64,000 nucleotides of DNA from RYN-230 sp963718305 (GCA_963718305.1 CAVQZG010000007.1:372001-436000), one strand, 5' to 3'; positions 17,617 to 26,800 are shown, counted from the stretch's first letter. The notes: a model not told the origin generated them from the letters alone. Numbers and translations: made by a program.

Positions 17617-17976
17617 GTGGAATGGGAAGACCGGCTCGATGACTGGGAGCTTGAGCTTGAGCTGGCCGCCCAGCTGGAGGGCTCGGACTGGGTGACGCTG
17701 GAGCGGGCCGCCGCCGAGACCGGCACATCCCGGGCCGCGCTGCGGACCTGGTACCGGTCGGGGCAGATCCCGTCCCGGCTGGTGGACGGCCCGCACGGCC
17801 CGCAGCGGCTGGTGCCGCTGGCCATGGTGGCCAGCCGGGCTGAGGCATCGCCGCGGCTGCGCCGGACCGCCGAGCGCCGGCTCGCTGAGCAGGCGGAACT
17901 GGAGATCTTGCGGCACCGGATCGACCAGCTGGAGCTGCGGCTGGCCACGCTGGAGGAGCGCCAGCCGCCCGCCTAG
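17617..17976 (+). CDS. Small HTH (MerR-like) DNA-binding protein with C-terminal coiled coil
   Basis: 119 residues starting at the ATG (17617). Residues ~25-75 (WVTLERAAAETGTSRAALRTW, then SGQIPSRLVDGPHGPQRLVPL) form a MerR-type winged HTH. Residues ~85-115 (RRLAEQAELEILRHRIDQLE) are a coiled coil for dimerisation. No ligand domain is present. It is divergent from the Clp_N-only gene across a 21-bp palindrome, comparable in arrangement to HspR-type control of chaperone genes, though the palindrome is not a HAIR box. The acidic N-terminus (EWEDRLDDWELELEL) is unusual. Confidence 0.7.
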   Translation: MEWEDRLDDWELELELAAQLEGSDWVTLERAAAETGTSRAALRTWYRSGQIPSRLVDGPHGPQRLVPLAMVASRAEASPRLRRTAERRLAEQAELEILRHRIDQLELRLATLEERQPPA

Positions 17977-18025
17977 CCAGCCGGCCTGAACACCGGCCTG
18001 AGCAAAGGGGCGCGGCTGATCCTGC

Positions 18026-19795
18026 TCAGGCGGTGCCCAGGACCGAGGCGAGGGCCTGGCGGAGCCACTGGGCGGCGGACTCGGGGGAGTCGGGCGCGCT
18101 CGCGTGCCGGGCCGCGATGTACAGGTCGGGCCGGACCAGAAGCATGCCGCCGTCGGAGATCTCCCGGAGCTCGGCCCAGGTGCCGTAGGGGTCCTCGAAC
18201 GGCTGGCCCGGGCCGACCGAGACCAGGGTGACCGGCAGGCCGGTCTCCGCGCTGACGGCCTCCGCCGCATCGAGCCAGGCCTGGCCGCCGATGCCGGTCC
18301 ACACGCTGAACGCTCCCCGGCCGGCCAGGTCCAGCGTGGAGACGCGGCGTCCCTCGCGGGTCACCCAGGTGTGCGGCAGCTTGGCCCCGGGCCAGGTCGT
18401 CGGCTGGGCGTACAGCTCAGGATCCCGGGTGAAGGCCGGCATCGCCGTCCCGTCCGGCACCACCGCGGCTGAGGCGTAGCGGTGGTTGTGCTCCACGCCG
18501 TGCGCGTCGAACTCGTACGCCTTGTACGCGATGGCCTCGCGCAGTTTCTCCCTGATCTTCTCGCCCTCGGGACCGGGCGCCTTGCGCAGCGCGAGCTGCC
18601 GGTTCAGCTTGCCCACGTCCGTGGTGTCGTCCACGTCGAGCGCGGCGATGATCCGGCCGGTGTCGGCGATGCTCTGGTTGGCCCGCTCCACGATCTGCCG
18701 GGCGACCGGCGCCCGCTCGGCGTTATAGGAATCAAGCAACGACGGGGCGGCCAGGCCCGCCAGCACGTGGTGCAGCTTCCAGGCCAGGTTGTAGGAATCC
18801 TGGATCGAGGTGTTGGAGCCGAGCCCGTTGGTCGGGGGGTGCCGGTGGACGGCATCGCCGACGCAGAACACCCGGCGGTCCGCGATGGTCGTGGCGAAGT
18901 GATGGTTCACCGTCCACGGCAGCCGTTCGGTGACCCGCATCTCGAAGTCATCAGTGCCGACCAGTTGCACGGCCAGCTCGCGGGCGAACTCGTCGGTGAT
19001 CTCCGGCGGCCCGGCCGCGGCCTCGTAACCCCACATCAGCATCCACTCGTGCCACGGCTTGATCATCCGCAGCACGCCCAGCCCGACGCCCTCCTTCTCG
19101 GCCCCCGGCTGCACCATCCAGTACAGGACGGACGGCCGGTACTCGACGAAGCGGCTCAGGTCGGCCTCGAAGATGATGTGCAGGGCGCCGCCGACCGCGC
19201 CCGGGCCCTCGAACGGCAGCCCCAGGTCCGCCGCGACCTTGCTCCGGGCGCCGTCCGCGCCGACCAGGTACTTCGAGCGGATCGCGTAGGTCGCGCCGGT
19301 CAGGCGGTCGAGGACCTGGGTGGTCACGCCCGAGTCGTCCTGGACGTGGGACAGGTATTCGGTGTCGAACCGCACCTTGGCCCCGCGGGCCTGCGCCGCC
19401 TGCATCATCACCGGCTCGGTGATGGTCTGCGGGGCGTCCAGCATCGTGCACGGGCTCTGCAGCTCATAGTCGTGATGGCGCCGCGTGTCGGTGCCCCAGG
19501 ACGGGATCCGGCCCAGCTCGTCGCCGGCCAGGCTGGTGCAGAACGTGGTGTTGCCCATCCATTCCCAGGGCGTGGCCTCGCGCATGAGCCGCTGCTCCAG
19601 GCCCATGTCGCGCAGCGTCTCCATGGTCCGCTGGTTGGTGATGTGCGCGCGGGGCGTGTCGGACAGGTGCCCGTACTTCGTCACCACCGTGGTCTTGGTC
19701 CCGTACGTGGCCAGGAAGAGCGCGGCGGCCGCGCCGCCCGGCCCCGAGCCGACCACCAGGACATCGGTCTGCACTGCAGGTGCGTCATTGCTCAT
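18026..19795 (-). CDS. FAD-dependent phenol/2,4-dichlorophenol-type monooxygenase
   Basis: A 589-residue class A flavoprotein hydroxylase close to the TfdB/phenol 2-monooxygenase group: TDVLVVGSGPGGAAAALFLA (FAD fold, ~10-29), the TPRAHITNQRTMETLRDMG segment of TfdB-like enzymes (~47-65), YLVGADGARSKVA (~175) and VFCVGDAVHRHPPTNGLGSN (~313, the GD motif). The C-terminal ~150 residues form the thioredoxin-like dimerisation tail. It hydroxylates an aromatic ring using NAD(P)H and O2. It is divergent from an IclR regulator with three tandem 17-bp repeats in its leader, a usual arrangement for inducible aromatic catabolism. The true substrate is unknown. Confidence 0.85.
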   Translation of the reverse strand: MSNDAPAVQTDVLVVGSGPGGAAAALFLATYGTKTTVVTKYGHLSDTPRAHITNQRTMETLRDMGLEQRLMREATPWEWMGNTTFCTSLAGDELGRIPSWGTDTRRHHDYELQSPCTMLDAPQTITEPVMMQAAQARGAKVRFDTEYLSHVQDDSGVTTQVLDRLTGATYAIRSKYLVGADGARSKVAADLGLPFEGPGAVGGALHIIFEADLSRFVEYRPSVLYWMVQPGAEKEGVGLGVLRMIKPWHEWMLMWGYEAAAGPPEITDEFARELAVQLVGTDDFEMRVTERLPWTVNHHFATTIADRRVFCVGDAVHRHPPTNGLGSNTSIQDSYNLAWKLHHVLAGLAAPSLLDSYNAERAPVARQIVERANQSIADTGRIIAALDVDDTTDVGKLNRQLALRKAPGPEGEKIREKLREAIAYKAYEFDAHGVEHNHRYASAAVVPDGTAMPAFTRDPELYAQPTTWPGAKLPHTWVTREGRRVSTLDLAGRGAFSVWTGIGGQAWLDAAEAVSAETGLPVTLVSVGPGQPFEDPYGTWAELREISDGGMLLVRPDLYIAARHASAPDSPESAAQWLRQALASVLGTA

Positions 19796-19809
19796 GCTGT
19801 GTCCCTGTA

Positions 19810-19856
19810 GTTAGGTCAGCGGCGTGGTTAGGTCGGCGGCGCGGTAGGTCAGCGGC
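19810..19856. repeat. Three tandem ~17-bp repeats upstream of the monooxygenase
   Basis: Units gttaggtcagcggcgtg (19810-19826), gttaggtcggcggcgcg (19827-19843) and gtaggtcagcggc (19844-19856, one base shorter) lie 15-61 bp before the monooxygenase start on its upstream side. The phasing and position suit an IclR-type operator array or leader element. Confidence 0.6.
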
Positions 19857-19964
19857 CAGCAGCGCGGACGAGTGTACGCATAGCGGCGTTGGCAGTACGA
19901 TGCCCGTGCAATTGCGGCGCTGTCAAGCATGCGCACGCTGGGCTGATGCGAGAGGCAAGCGGTT

Positions 19965-20828
19965 ATGGCCGGTCGTGGCGAAGGACCCGACTTCGTCGAG
20001 TCGCTGGCCCGCGGGCTGGACGTGCTGCAGTGCTTCAGCGCCGAGCGGCCGCGGATGAGCCTGAGCGAGATCGCCGAGGTGTCCGGCCTGCACCGGCCCA
20101 CCGCGCGGCGGCTGCTGCTGACCCTGGAGGAGCTGGGGTTCGTGCGCCTCGCCGAGGGCCAGTTCTCGCTCACGCCGCGGGTCCTGTCGCTCGGGATGGC
20201 GTTCGTCGCCTCGCTCGGCCTGTGGGAAGTCGGCCGCCCGCACCTCGAGCGGCTCGTCGCCCAGACCGGTGAGTCGTCGTCCATGTCGCAGCTCGACGGC
20301 TCGGACATCGTGTACGTCGCGCGGGTCGCCGTGCCCAAGCTGATCACGCTGCGGGTCGAGATCGGGACCCGGTTCCCCGCGCCGTACACGTCGCAGGGCA
20401 AGGTCCTGCTGGCCGCCCTGGGCCCTGACGAGCTGGCGGATGTGCTGGCCCAGCCGAGCCGCTCCGGGCTGCCCCGTTTCCTGCCCCGTGACCCGCGGGC
20501 GTTCGGCCAGGAGCTGTGCACCATCCGGGCCCGCGGCTGGGCCCTGGCCGACGAGGAACTGGCGCCGGGCATCCGGTCGATCGCCGCGCCGGTCCGGGAC
20601 GGCACGGGGGCCGTCCGGGCGGCCATGAACGTGACCGTGCACGCGGCGGAGACCACCGTGGAGCGGCTGACCGGGGAGTATCTGCCGTTGCTGTTGCGGA
20701 CCGCGGGAGATGTGTCCGCCGACTGGGCGTTGTGGCAGTCGCGGCCGTACTCGGAGGTGCGCTACGACCAGCCGGGGGAGTCGTCGTTCGGGCCGCCGGG
20801 GTCTCCGGCGGGCCTGGAGCAGGGCTGA
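19965..20828 (+). CDS. IclR-family transcriptional regulator (PcaR/PcaU-like)
   Basis: A 287-residue IclR protein. Residues ~10-72 hold the winged HTH (SLARGLDVLQCF; MSLSEIAEVSGLHRPTARRLLLTLEELGF). The rest is the GAF-like effector domain with TRFPAPYTSQGKVLLAAL and GWALADEELAPGIRSIAAPVRD, strongly reminiscent of PcaU/PcaR/CatR regulators that sense protocatechuate or muconate. It is divergent from a phenol-type monooxygenase, consistent with control of aromatic breakdown. The last ~30 residues are a Gly/Pro-rich tail. A long hairpin follows the stop. Confidence 0.88.
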   Translation: MAGRGEGPDFVESLARGLDVLQCFSAERPRMSLSEIAEVSGLHRPTARRLLLTLEELGFVRLAEGQFSLTPRVLSLGMAFVASLGLWEVGRPHLERLVAQTGESSSMSQLDGSDIVYVARVAVPKLITLRVEIGTRFPAPYTSQGKVLLAALGPDELADVLAQPSRSGLPRFLPRDPRAFGQELCTIRARGWALADEELAPGIRSIAAPVRDGTGAVRAAMNVTVHAAETTVERLTGEYLPLLLRTAGDVSADWALWQSRPYSEVRYDQPGESSFGPPGSPAGLEQG

Positions 20829-20862
20829 CCAGCCGGACGATCGTCCGGATAGTGGTCAGCCC
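20822..20862. terminator. Hairpin between convergent iclR and O-methyltransferase genes
   Basis: Outer arms gggctgacca (20822-20831) and tggtcagccc (20853-20862) flank a perfect inner palindrome, ccggacga/tcgtccgg (20833-20848). It sits between the plus-strand stop at 20828 and the minus-strand stop at 20884, and probably stops transcription in both directions. Confidence 0.6.
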
Positions 20863-20883
20863 GGTTGGGTGACCACTGGGGGC

Positions 20884-21537
20884 TTAGCGTCCCGTCCAGC
20901 AGCTGATCTCCATGCCGTCCTCGACGGGGAAGGTGACGCTCACGTACCCGTGCGCAGGGTCCCGGACGTACTCCAGGTAGTCGGCCATGCTCGGGAAGCT
21001 GCTGTCGTCCCCGGCGACGAGCGCGCCGGGCGCGAGCCTGGGTTCAAGCAGGCGGAGCACGGGCAGGCAGAGGTCCTTCCACCCGTCCAGCAGCACGAGC
21101 CCGACCGGGCCGGGCACGTCGGCGAGCGTCTGCCGCGCATCGCCGGACAGGATGGTCACCACCCCGTCGACACCGGCCTGCTGGAGGTTGGATCGGGCTG
21201 CCCTGACCTTCGCGGTGCTCAGCTCGGTGGTCACGACGTGGCCGGTGCCGTTGTCGGTCACCGCGGCGGCGAGGTGGATGGTGGAGATGCCGAACGACAT
21301 GCCGAACTCCACCACGGTTTCCGGCCGGCTGGCCCGGACGAGCGCGTAGAGGAGGCGGCCGGCTTCGGGGGAGATGGGCATGTACACGTCCTGGACGGCG
21401 TCAGCCTTTTCCAGAGCCGACGCGTTCGCGAACGCCCCGCCGGGCAGGAGGGCCGAGGCGTCGCTGTCCTGGGCGGCGGCGGCGAACAGGCGGCTGAGCG
21501 TGGCCGTGACCTGAGGGGCGGCGAGAGTGTTGGTCAT
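20884..21537 (-). CDS. SAM-dependent O-methyltransferase (class I)
   Basis: 217 residues. Motif I is VVEFGMSFGISTIHLAAAV (~74-92), followed by VVTTELS (acidic loop), LSGDARQTL and LVLLDGWKD (~150), with a GALVAGDDS strand: a Methyltransf_24/CmoM-like O-methyltransferase with a metal-binding-like DDS segment. Such enzymes methylate catechol or small-molecule hydroxyls. Its ATG at 21537 abuts, head to head, the broken N-terminus of a TetR remnant, so it may once have been controlled by that repressor. The substrate is unknown. Confidence 0.8.
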   Translation of the reverse strand: MTNTLAAPQVTATLSRLFAAAAQDSDASALLPGGAFANASALEKADAVQDVYMPISPEAGRLLYALVRASRPETVVEFGMSFGISTIHLAAAVTDNGTGHVVTTELSTAKVRAARSNLQQAGVDGVVTILSGDARQTLADVPGPVGLVLLDGWKDLCLPVLRLLEPRLAPGALVAGDDSSFPSMADYLEYVRDPAHGYVSVTFPVEDGMEISCWTGR

Positions 21538-21539
21538 GC

Positions 21540-21764
21540 CCGAAATCCAAGCAGACCATCTACCGCTGGTGGGCCTCCAAGACCGACCCGTTCCTGCGCG
21601 CCCGCCACCGCGGCGAACTGGCCGGGACCACGGACATCGACCTCGCCATCGACCGCCTGGTCGGCCCGGTTTACTACCCGATCCTTCTCGCCCGGCAAAG
21701 TGTCCCCGTCGCGTTCACCGACGCTCTCGTGCAGCGCTACCTGGCCGAGACCGTGGATCGCTGA
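21540..21764 (+). pseudogene. TetR-family regulator remnant
   Basis: Without any start codon, the frame reads KSKQTIYRWWASKTDP (end of a TetR recognition helix) and then jumps to FLRARHRGELAGTTDIDLAIDRLVGPVYYP and FTDALVQRYLAETVDR, the C-terminal helices of a TetR_C domain, ending in TGA at 21762. The first two HTH helices and about 80 central residues are missing, so both an N-terminal truncation and an internal deletion are needed. The breakpoint lies at the start codon of the divergent methyltransferase. Confidence 0.65.
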
Positions 21765-21796
21765 CCGTAGTTTGGATAAGACCGTAGTTTGGATAA
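21763..21796. repeat. Perfect 17-bp tandem duplication
   Basis: gaccgtagtttggataa occurs twice back to back (21763-21779, 21780-21796), beginning inside the TGA of the TetR remnant. It is AT-rich for this genome and may be a slipped duplication or a double operator for the next gene. Confidence 0.7.
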
Positions 21797-21834
21797 AAAG
21801 ACGGTCAACGTCCGGCTGATGACTTGCCGACGAT

Positions 21835-21870
21835 CATATCGAGATATATCTTCAGATCTATATCGGGGGC
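21835..21870. promoter_or_regulatory. AT-rich palindromic operator upstream of the DUF1707 gene
   Basis: The stretch holds the perfect palindrome agatatatct (21842-21851), flanked by atatcg-type half-sites on both sides, 47 bp before the DUF1707 start. Repeated atatc/gatat elements of this type often precede PadR- or MarR-regulated genes; no such regulator is adjacent. Confidence 0.4.
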
Positions 21871-21894
21871 ACAGCGGGGAATGCGGAGGACCAC

Positions 21895-22359
21895 GTGGTG
21901 AGCGGACCTGACGTGCGCATAGGCGACGCCGACCGTGAGGCGGTCGCCGCGGCACTGCGCGAGCATTACGCCCAGGGGCGGCTGACCCTGGAGGAGTTCA
22001 ACGAGCGCATCGAGGCCACATACGCCGCGACCATGCGGAGCCAGCTCAGCAGGCTCACCCGCGACCTTCCCCCGGTCATGGCGCCGGCGGCCCGGCCGCC
22101 GGTTCCCGCTCCCGTAGTCCAGCGGGAGCGGGCCAGGCACGAGCACGGGTCGCGCCATTGGTCGGGCCTGGGCCTGATCCCGGCGCTCATCGCCGCGTTC
22201 ACGACCTGGCTGCTGATCGTGGGCCTGCACCTGAGCCTCTTCCCGTTGCCAGGCAAGCTGGCCATCTTCCTGCTCGTCTTCGGCGTGATCCGCGGGGTGT
22301 TCCGCCGGGTCTGGCGCTCGGGCCGGGCCGGCGGCCGCGGAGGTTGCGGCCGCTGGTAG
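21895..22359 (+). CDS. DUF1707 domain membrane protein
   Basis: The N-terminal ~55 residues, VRIGDADREAVAAALREHYAQGRLTLEEFNERIEATYAA, are a DUF1707 domain (a SHOCT-like helix pair seen at the N-terminus of many actinobacterial membrane proteins). A Pro-rich linker and two hydrophobic helices follow (LGLIPALIAAFTTWLLIVGL and KLAIFLLVFGVIRGVF). The tail is short and basic. Two GTG codons, at 21895 and 21898, are possible; the GCGGAGGA site at 21883-21890 favours 21898. The role is unknown; related proteins are tied to envelope stress. The AT-rich palindrome upstream is probably its control site. Confidence 0.8.
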   Translation: MVSGPDVRIGDADREAVAAALREHYAQGRLTLEEFNERIEATYAATMRSQLSRLTRDLPPVMAPAARPPVPAPVVQRERARHEHGSRHWSGLGLIPALIAAFTTWLLIVGLHLSLFPLPGKLAIFLLVFGVIRGVFRRVWRSGRAGGRGGCGRW

Positions 22360-22516
22360 CCGCGCCACTTTAGGGCGGGGCGCGTCTTAGCGCGCTGCCG
22401 CTGCCGACATGGTGGCGGCATCGACGTCGCTGGACCGGGTGCGGGCCGAAATTCCGTTGTGCGCCCCGGGGCCGCGCGTTACGTTCGGTCGCAGCCAGCC
22501 AGTTTCCCTGGGACCT

Positions 22517-22590
22517 GCCGAGATAGCTCAGCTGGCCAGAGCGCCCGATTCATGCTCGGGAGGTCGTCCGTTCGATTCGGACTCTCGGTA
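22517..22590 (+). tRNA. tRNA with CAT anticodon (Met or Ile2), atypical
   Basis: A complete cloverleaf can be folded. The 7-bp acceptor stem pairs 22517-22523 with 22583-22589 (first pair G-U). The D arm is gctc/gagc, the anticodon stem is cccga/tcggg with loop ttcatgc (anticodon CAT at 22551-22553), the T arm is gtccg/cggac with loop ttcgatt, and the discriminator is A at 22590. CCA is not encoded, as is common in actinomycetes. Position 37 is G, whereas tRNAs reading ANN codons almost always carry A37. The anticodon stem lacks the initiator GGG/CCC hallmark. Elongator Met, lysidine-type Ile2 or a drifting copy are all possible. Confidence 0.8.
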
Positions 22591-22763
22591 CACCGCACTA
22601 GGTCCGGCCTTATCCGGACGCCACGTGCGCATTCGGCGCCGCTTCGCATTGACGTCGGCGTTGTTGCGGTTCAGCGGCCGCCGTAGCGGCGATGATGGTG
22701 ACATGGACCGGTGATGCCGCGCCTTCCCGGTGGCGCGTGGGTCCGATGGCAGGGAGGTGTCGC

Positions 22764-23774
22764 GTGAGCATCGGCGAGACCCTGGCGCAAGCCCGTCACC
22801 AGGCAGGACTCAGCGTTACCCAGGTCAGCGAGCAGACCCGGATCCGGGCGCCGATCATCCGCAGTATCGAGTCGGACCGCTACGAGGCGTGCGGCGGCGA
22901 CTTCTACGCCCGGGGGGACATCCGCAGCATCGCCGAAGTCGTCGGCACGGATCCCGAGCCGCTGATCCACGAGTACGACCAGGCTCACCGGGCACCCGGG
23001 CCGGTGTCCGCGACCAGCCTCGACGAACTGCTCCAGCGCTCCCGGCCGCAGTGGCACCGCCGGCCGGGATTCTTGCTGGTGTTCGGCCTGGCGGCCATCG
23101 TGATCGTGCTCGGTTTCGTCGGCTACCGGATGATGGGCAGCCCCGGTTCCGGGCCAGTACTCGCCGCGGACGGTAAGGCCAGCCCCATCCCGGCGGCGAA
23201 CGGGGACGCGGGCCGCCCGGACGCCGCGGGGTCCGCGCGCGCCACGGCCGGGGCCAGCACACCTGCCGCGGCGTCGTCCGCGCAGGCCACGACCGGATCG
23301 GCGGCGCCTACTCCGGTCCAGGAGGTCCGGGCGCACACGATGACCCCGGCGAGCGCGTCCGCGTTCCGCCCCCATGCCACGGGGGATGATCCGGAGAACG
23401 CGCACCTTGCCATCGACGGCCGGCGCGGCACCGCATGGCGCACCGACTGGTACACCACTGCGGAGTTCGGCAACCTGTACTCCGGCACCGGCCTGCTGGT
23501 GGACATGGGCCGCCCGGTCACGGTCACCGGGATCCGGGTCACCCTCGGCCCGGCCGCGGGGGCCCATTTCCAGATCCGCGTGGGCGACCAGCCGAACCTG
23601 GGGGCGCTGCGGCCGGTGGGGCGCTGGGCTGGGCCGGGCGGAATCGTGCGGCCGGAACTGAGCCGTCCCACGCGCGGGCGTTATGTATTGGTCTGGTTTA
23701 CCAAGCTGCCACAGGATCGCGCCGGAACCTACCAGGCCCTCATCTACGGAATCGGGGTCAAGGGCCACCCCTGA
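22764..23774 (+). CDS. RodZ-like helix-turn-helix membrane protein with discoidin-like C-terminus
   Basis: The GTG at 22764 is preceded by GGGAGG with 6-nt spacing and gives SIGETLAQARHQAGLSVTQVSEQTRIRAPIIRSIES, the RodZ-type HTH_25 cytosolic domain (residues ~1-70). One TM helix lies at ~100-120 (GFLLVFGLAAIVIVLGFVG), then an Ala/Ser/Thr-rich extracytoplasmic linker. The C-terminal ~140 residues (HATGDDPENAHLAIDGRRGTAWRTDWY; GLLVDMGRPVTVTGIRVTLG) look like an F5/8-type discoidin sugar-binding domain. RodZ links cell-shape filaments to wall synthesis. In mycelial actinomycetes such proteins are common, and the external domain may touch wall glycans. An upstream in-frame ATG at 22692 is less likely. 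Confidence 0.8.
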   Translation: MSIGETLAQARHQAGLSVTQVSEQTRIRAPIIRSIESDRYEACGGDFYARGDIRSIAEVVGTDPEPLIHEYDQAHRAPGPVSATSLDELLQRSRPQWHRRPGFLLVFGLAAIVIVLGFVGYRMMGSPGSGPVLAADGKASPIPAANGDAGRPDAAGSARATAGASTPAAASSAQATTGSAAPTPVQEVRAHTMTPASASAFRPHATGDDPENAHLAIDGRRGTAWRTDWYTTAEFGNLYSGTGLLVDMGRPVTVTGIRVTLGPAAGAHFQIRVGDQPNLGALRPVGRWAGPGGIVRPELSRPTRGRYVLVWFTKLPQDRAGTYQALIYGIGVKGHP

Positions 23775-23864
23775 CCGCCGCCTCTGACCGCCGGGGCTGC
23801 AGAACGGCGGCGTGGCTCGTCGTTACCGGCAGGCAGTGTCGGTGGGCAGGGATAGCGTTCGGCC

Positions 23865-26800
23865 ATGCAATACGTGGCCCTGCCCGACAAGCGCTGGCCG
23901 GCCATTGATGCCACGTCCCTCGTCACCGCCGCCGGGGTAACCAGTTACGACCGCGGCGTCCAGTACCTGCGCGAGGGCGCCGTCACCCGGATGAGCTGGG
24001 ATCGCGGGCGCAGCGAGTTGTACGGCAGCGTGCGCGGCAGCGCCGGCTCGTGTTACGAGACCGTGGCCTACTTCCATCCGGCCGGGCCCGCGGTGCTGGA
24101 GTTCGACCAGGGCCAGTGCAGCTGCCCGGTCGGGTTCGACTGCAAGCACGTCGTCGCGCTCGTGCTGGCCGCGGCCCAGGCGCAGCTCGCGCGGACCGGC
24201 CCTGAGCGGACCGCCGGGGCCCGGCCGCGCACTATGACCTGGGAGCAGTCCGTCGAGTCGTGGCTGGAGCCGCAGCCGGCCCCGGCCGCGGGCACCCAGC
24301 CAACCGCGGCGATACTGGGCATCGAACTGACGCTGGTCCCCGATGCGCGCCCGGCCTTCTCCGGTGCCCTGACCGACGGCGACGCGCCACCCAGGCTGAT
24401 GGCCCGGCTGGTCCAGCGCGGCCGGAAGGGCTGGGTCGGCCGCTCACTGAGCTGGACCAAGCTGGATTCCCAGTACGGTCACGACGGTTGGCCGACTCGC
24501 CAGACGCAGTTGCTGCAGGAGATCTACGCGGTCTACCGGGCCCGCAGTGGCCAGCCCTTTTACTACGGCTACGGATACGGCGACGACAAGTCGATCGACC
24601 TGTCCGCCTTCGAATCGCGGCAGCTCTGGCCGCTGCTGGACGAGGCGGCCGAACTCGGTTTGTATCTGGTGCGCGGGAACAGTCTCGGCCGGCTGGACGG
24701 CTACCGCACCGCCGAACTCTGCCTGGACCTGACCCGCGGCGACCAGTCCGGGCCACTCGTGCTCACCCCGCAGATCCGCGTCGACGGCGCCCCCGCCGCC
24801 ATCACCGTGATCTCGTTCATCGGCACGCAGGGCCACGGCCTGGTCTACGCCGACCGCGCCGAAACCGAGCGCCACGGCAACTGCACCCGCTGGCCATTCC
24901 AGCTGGCCAGGATGGTCAAGCCCGTCCCGCCGCAACTGCAGCAGATGGCGCTGGCCGGGCAGCAGGTCCAGATCCCGGCCGCGGAGCTGACCCGGTTCCA
25001 GGAGACGTACTACCCGAGGCTCCGGGCCGCGGCGGCCGTGACCTCCTCAGACGACGCGTTCACCCCGCCTCAGATAACCGGCCCCACGCTCCTGCTCCAT
25101 GCCGCGTACACCGGCGGCCATGACCTCGAGCTCAGCTGCTTCTGGGCCTACCAGGTCGGGGACTCACCCGTCCGCGTTCCGGTGCGGGCACCGGTGGCCG
25201 AGATCCCTTACCGTGACCGCGCCGCCGAGCGGGCGATCGTGGCCAGCCTGGACCTGACCCCGGGCCGTTTCGGGCTGCTGCGGACCGATCCGGTGTCGGA
25301 CGAGCCGCAGCCCTCGCTGGCCCCGCAGGTCCGGCTCAGCGGCCTGGACACCATGCGGTTCAGCACCGAGGTGCTGCCGCGGCTGGCGGAGCATCCGGAC
25401 GTCACGGTCGAGATCACCGGCGATCCCGCCGACTACCGGGAGGCGGGCGATTCGCTGTCCATCAGCGTGTCCACCGGCGAGGTCCCGGAGGACCCCGACT
25501 GGTTCGACCTGGGCATCACGATCACCGTGGCCGGCCGGGAGGTTCCGTTCGCGGAGGTCTTCGTGGCGCTCAGCCGCCGCGAGTCGTATCTGCTGCTCGC
25601 GGACGGCGCCTACTTCTCCCTGCAGAAGCCGGAACTCCAGGCCCTGGCGAGGCTGATCGAGGAATCCCGGGCCCTGCACGATGCGCCGGGCGACGGGCTG
25701 AAGATCAGCCGGTTCCAGGCCGGATTCTGGGCCGAGCTGACCGAGCTGGGCATCGTCGGCCACCAGGCCCGCCGGTGGCAGCAGCAGGTCAGCGGCCTGC
25801 TCTCCGCTGAGGCCCTGACTGCCCCGGAGTTGCCTGCCACCCTGCACGCTGAGCTGCGGCCCTACCAGCGGGAGGGCTTCGGCTGGCTGTCCTTCCTGTG
25901 GCAGCACCAGCTCGGCGGCATCCTCGCCGACGACATGGGCCTGGGCAAGACGCTCCAGTCCCTGGCCCTCATCTGCCAGGCCCGCGAGGCCGACCCCGAT
26001 CTGCCGCCCTTCCTGATCATCGCCCCGACCAGCGTGGTGTCCAATTGGGCCGCCGAAGCCGCGAAGTTCGCGCCGGACCTCCCCGTCGTCGCGGTCACCG
26101 GCACCGCCGCGCGCCGCCGCCGGTCCCTCGAGGAGATCGCCGCGGGCGCCGGTGCGGTGGTGACCTCCTACACCCTGCTGCGCATGGACTTCGCCGCCTA
26201 TTCGGAGCTGACCTGGGCCGGGCTGATCCTGGACGAGGCCCAGAACGTCAAGAACCACCAGTCCAAGACCTACCTGTGCGCCCGGCGGCTGGCCGCCCCG
26301 GTCAAGATCGCCATCACCGGGACGCCGATGGAGAACAACCTGATGGAGCTGTGGTCGCTGCTGTCGATCACCGCGCCGGGCCTGTTCCCCGACCCGGGCC
26401 GGTTCCGCGAGTACTACACCAAGCCGATCGAGAGAGACGGCCAGGCCGGCCTGCTGGCCCAGCTGCGCCGCCGGATCAGGCCGCTGGTCCTGCGGCGCAC
26501 CAAGGAGCAGGTGGCTGCGGACCTGCCCGCCAAGCAGGAGCAGGTGCTGGAGGTGGAACTGCATCCGCGGCACCGCAAGCTGTACCAGACCCACCTGCAG
26601 CGGGAACGGCAGAAGGTGCTCAGCCTGATCGACGACCTGGACACCAACCGGTTCATGATCCTGCGCTCGCTGACCCTGCTGCGCCAGCTCAGCCTGCACG
26701 GCGCGCTGATCGACGACGCGCACCTGGACATGCCGTGCGCCAAGATCGACATGCTGCTCGGCCAGCTGCAGGACGTGGCCGCCGGCGGCCACCGGGCCCT

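Noticed and set aside
19810..19856. Tandem 17-bp units as a CRISPR array
   Set aside because: Units are contiguous without spacers, only three copies, and inside a promoter; no cas gene nearby.
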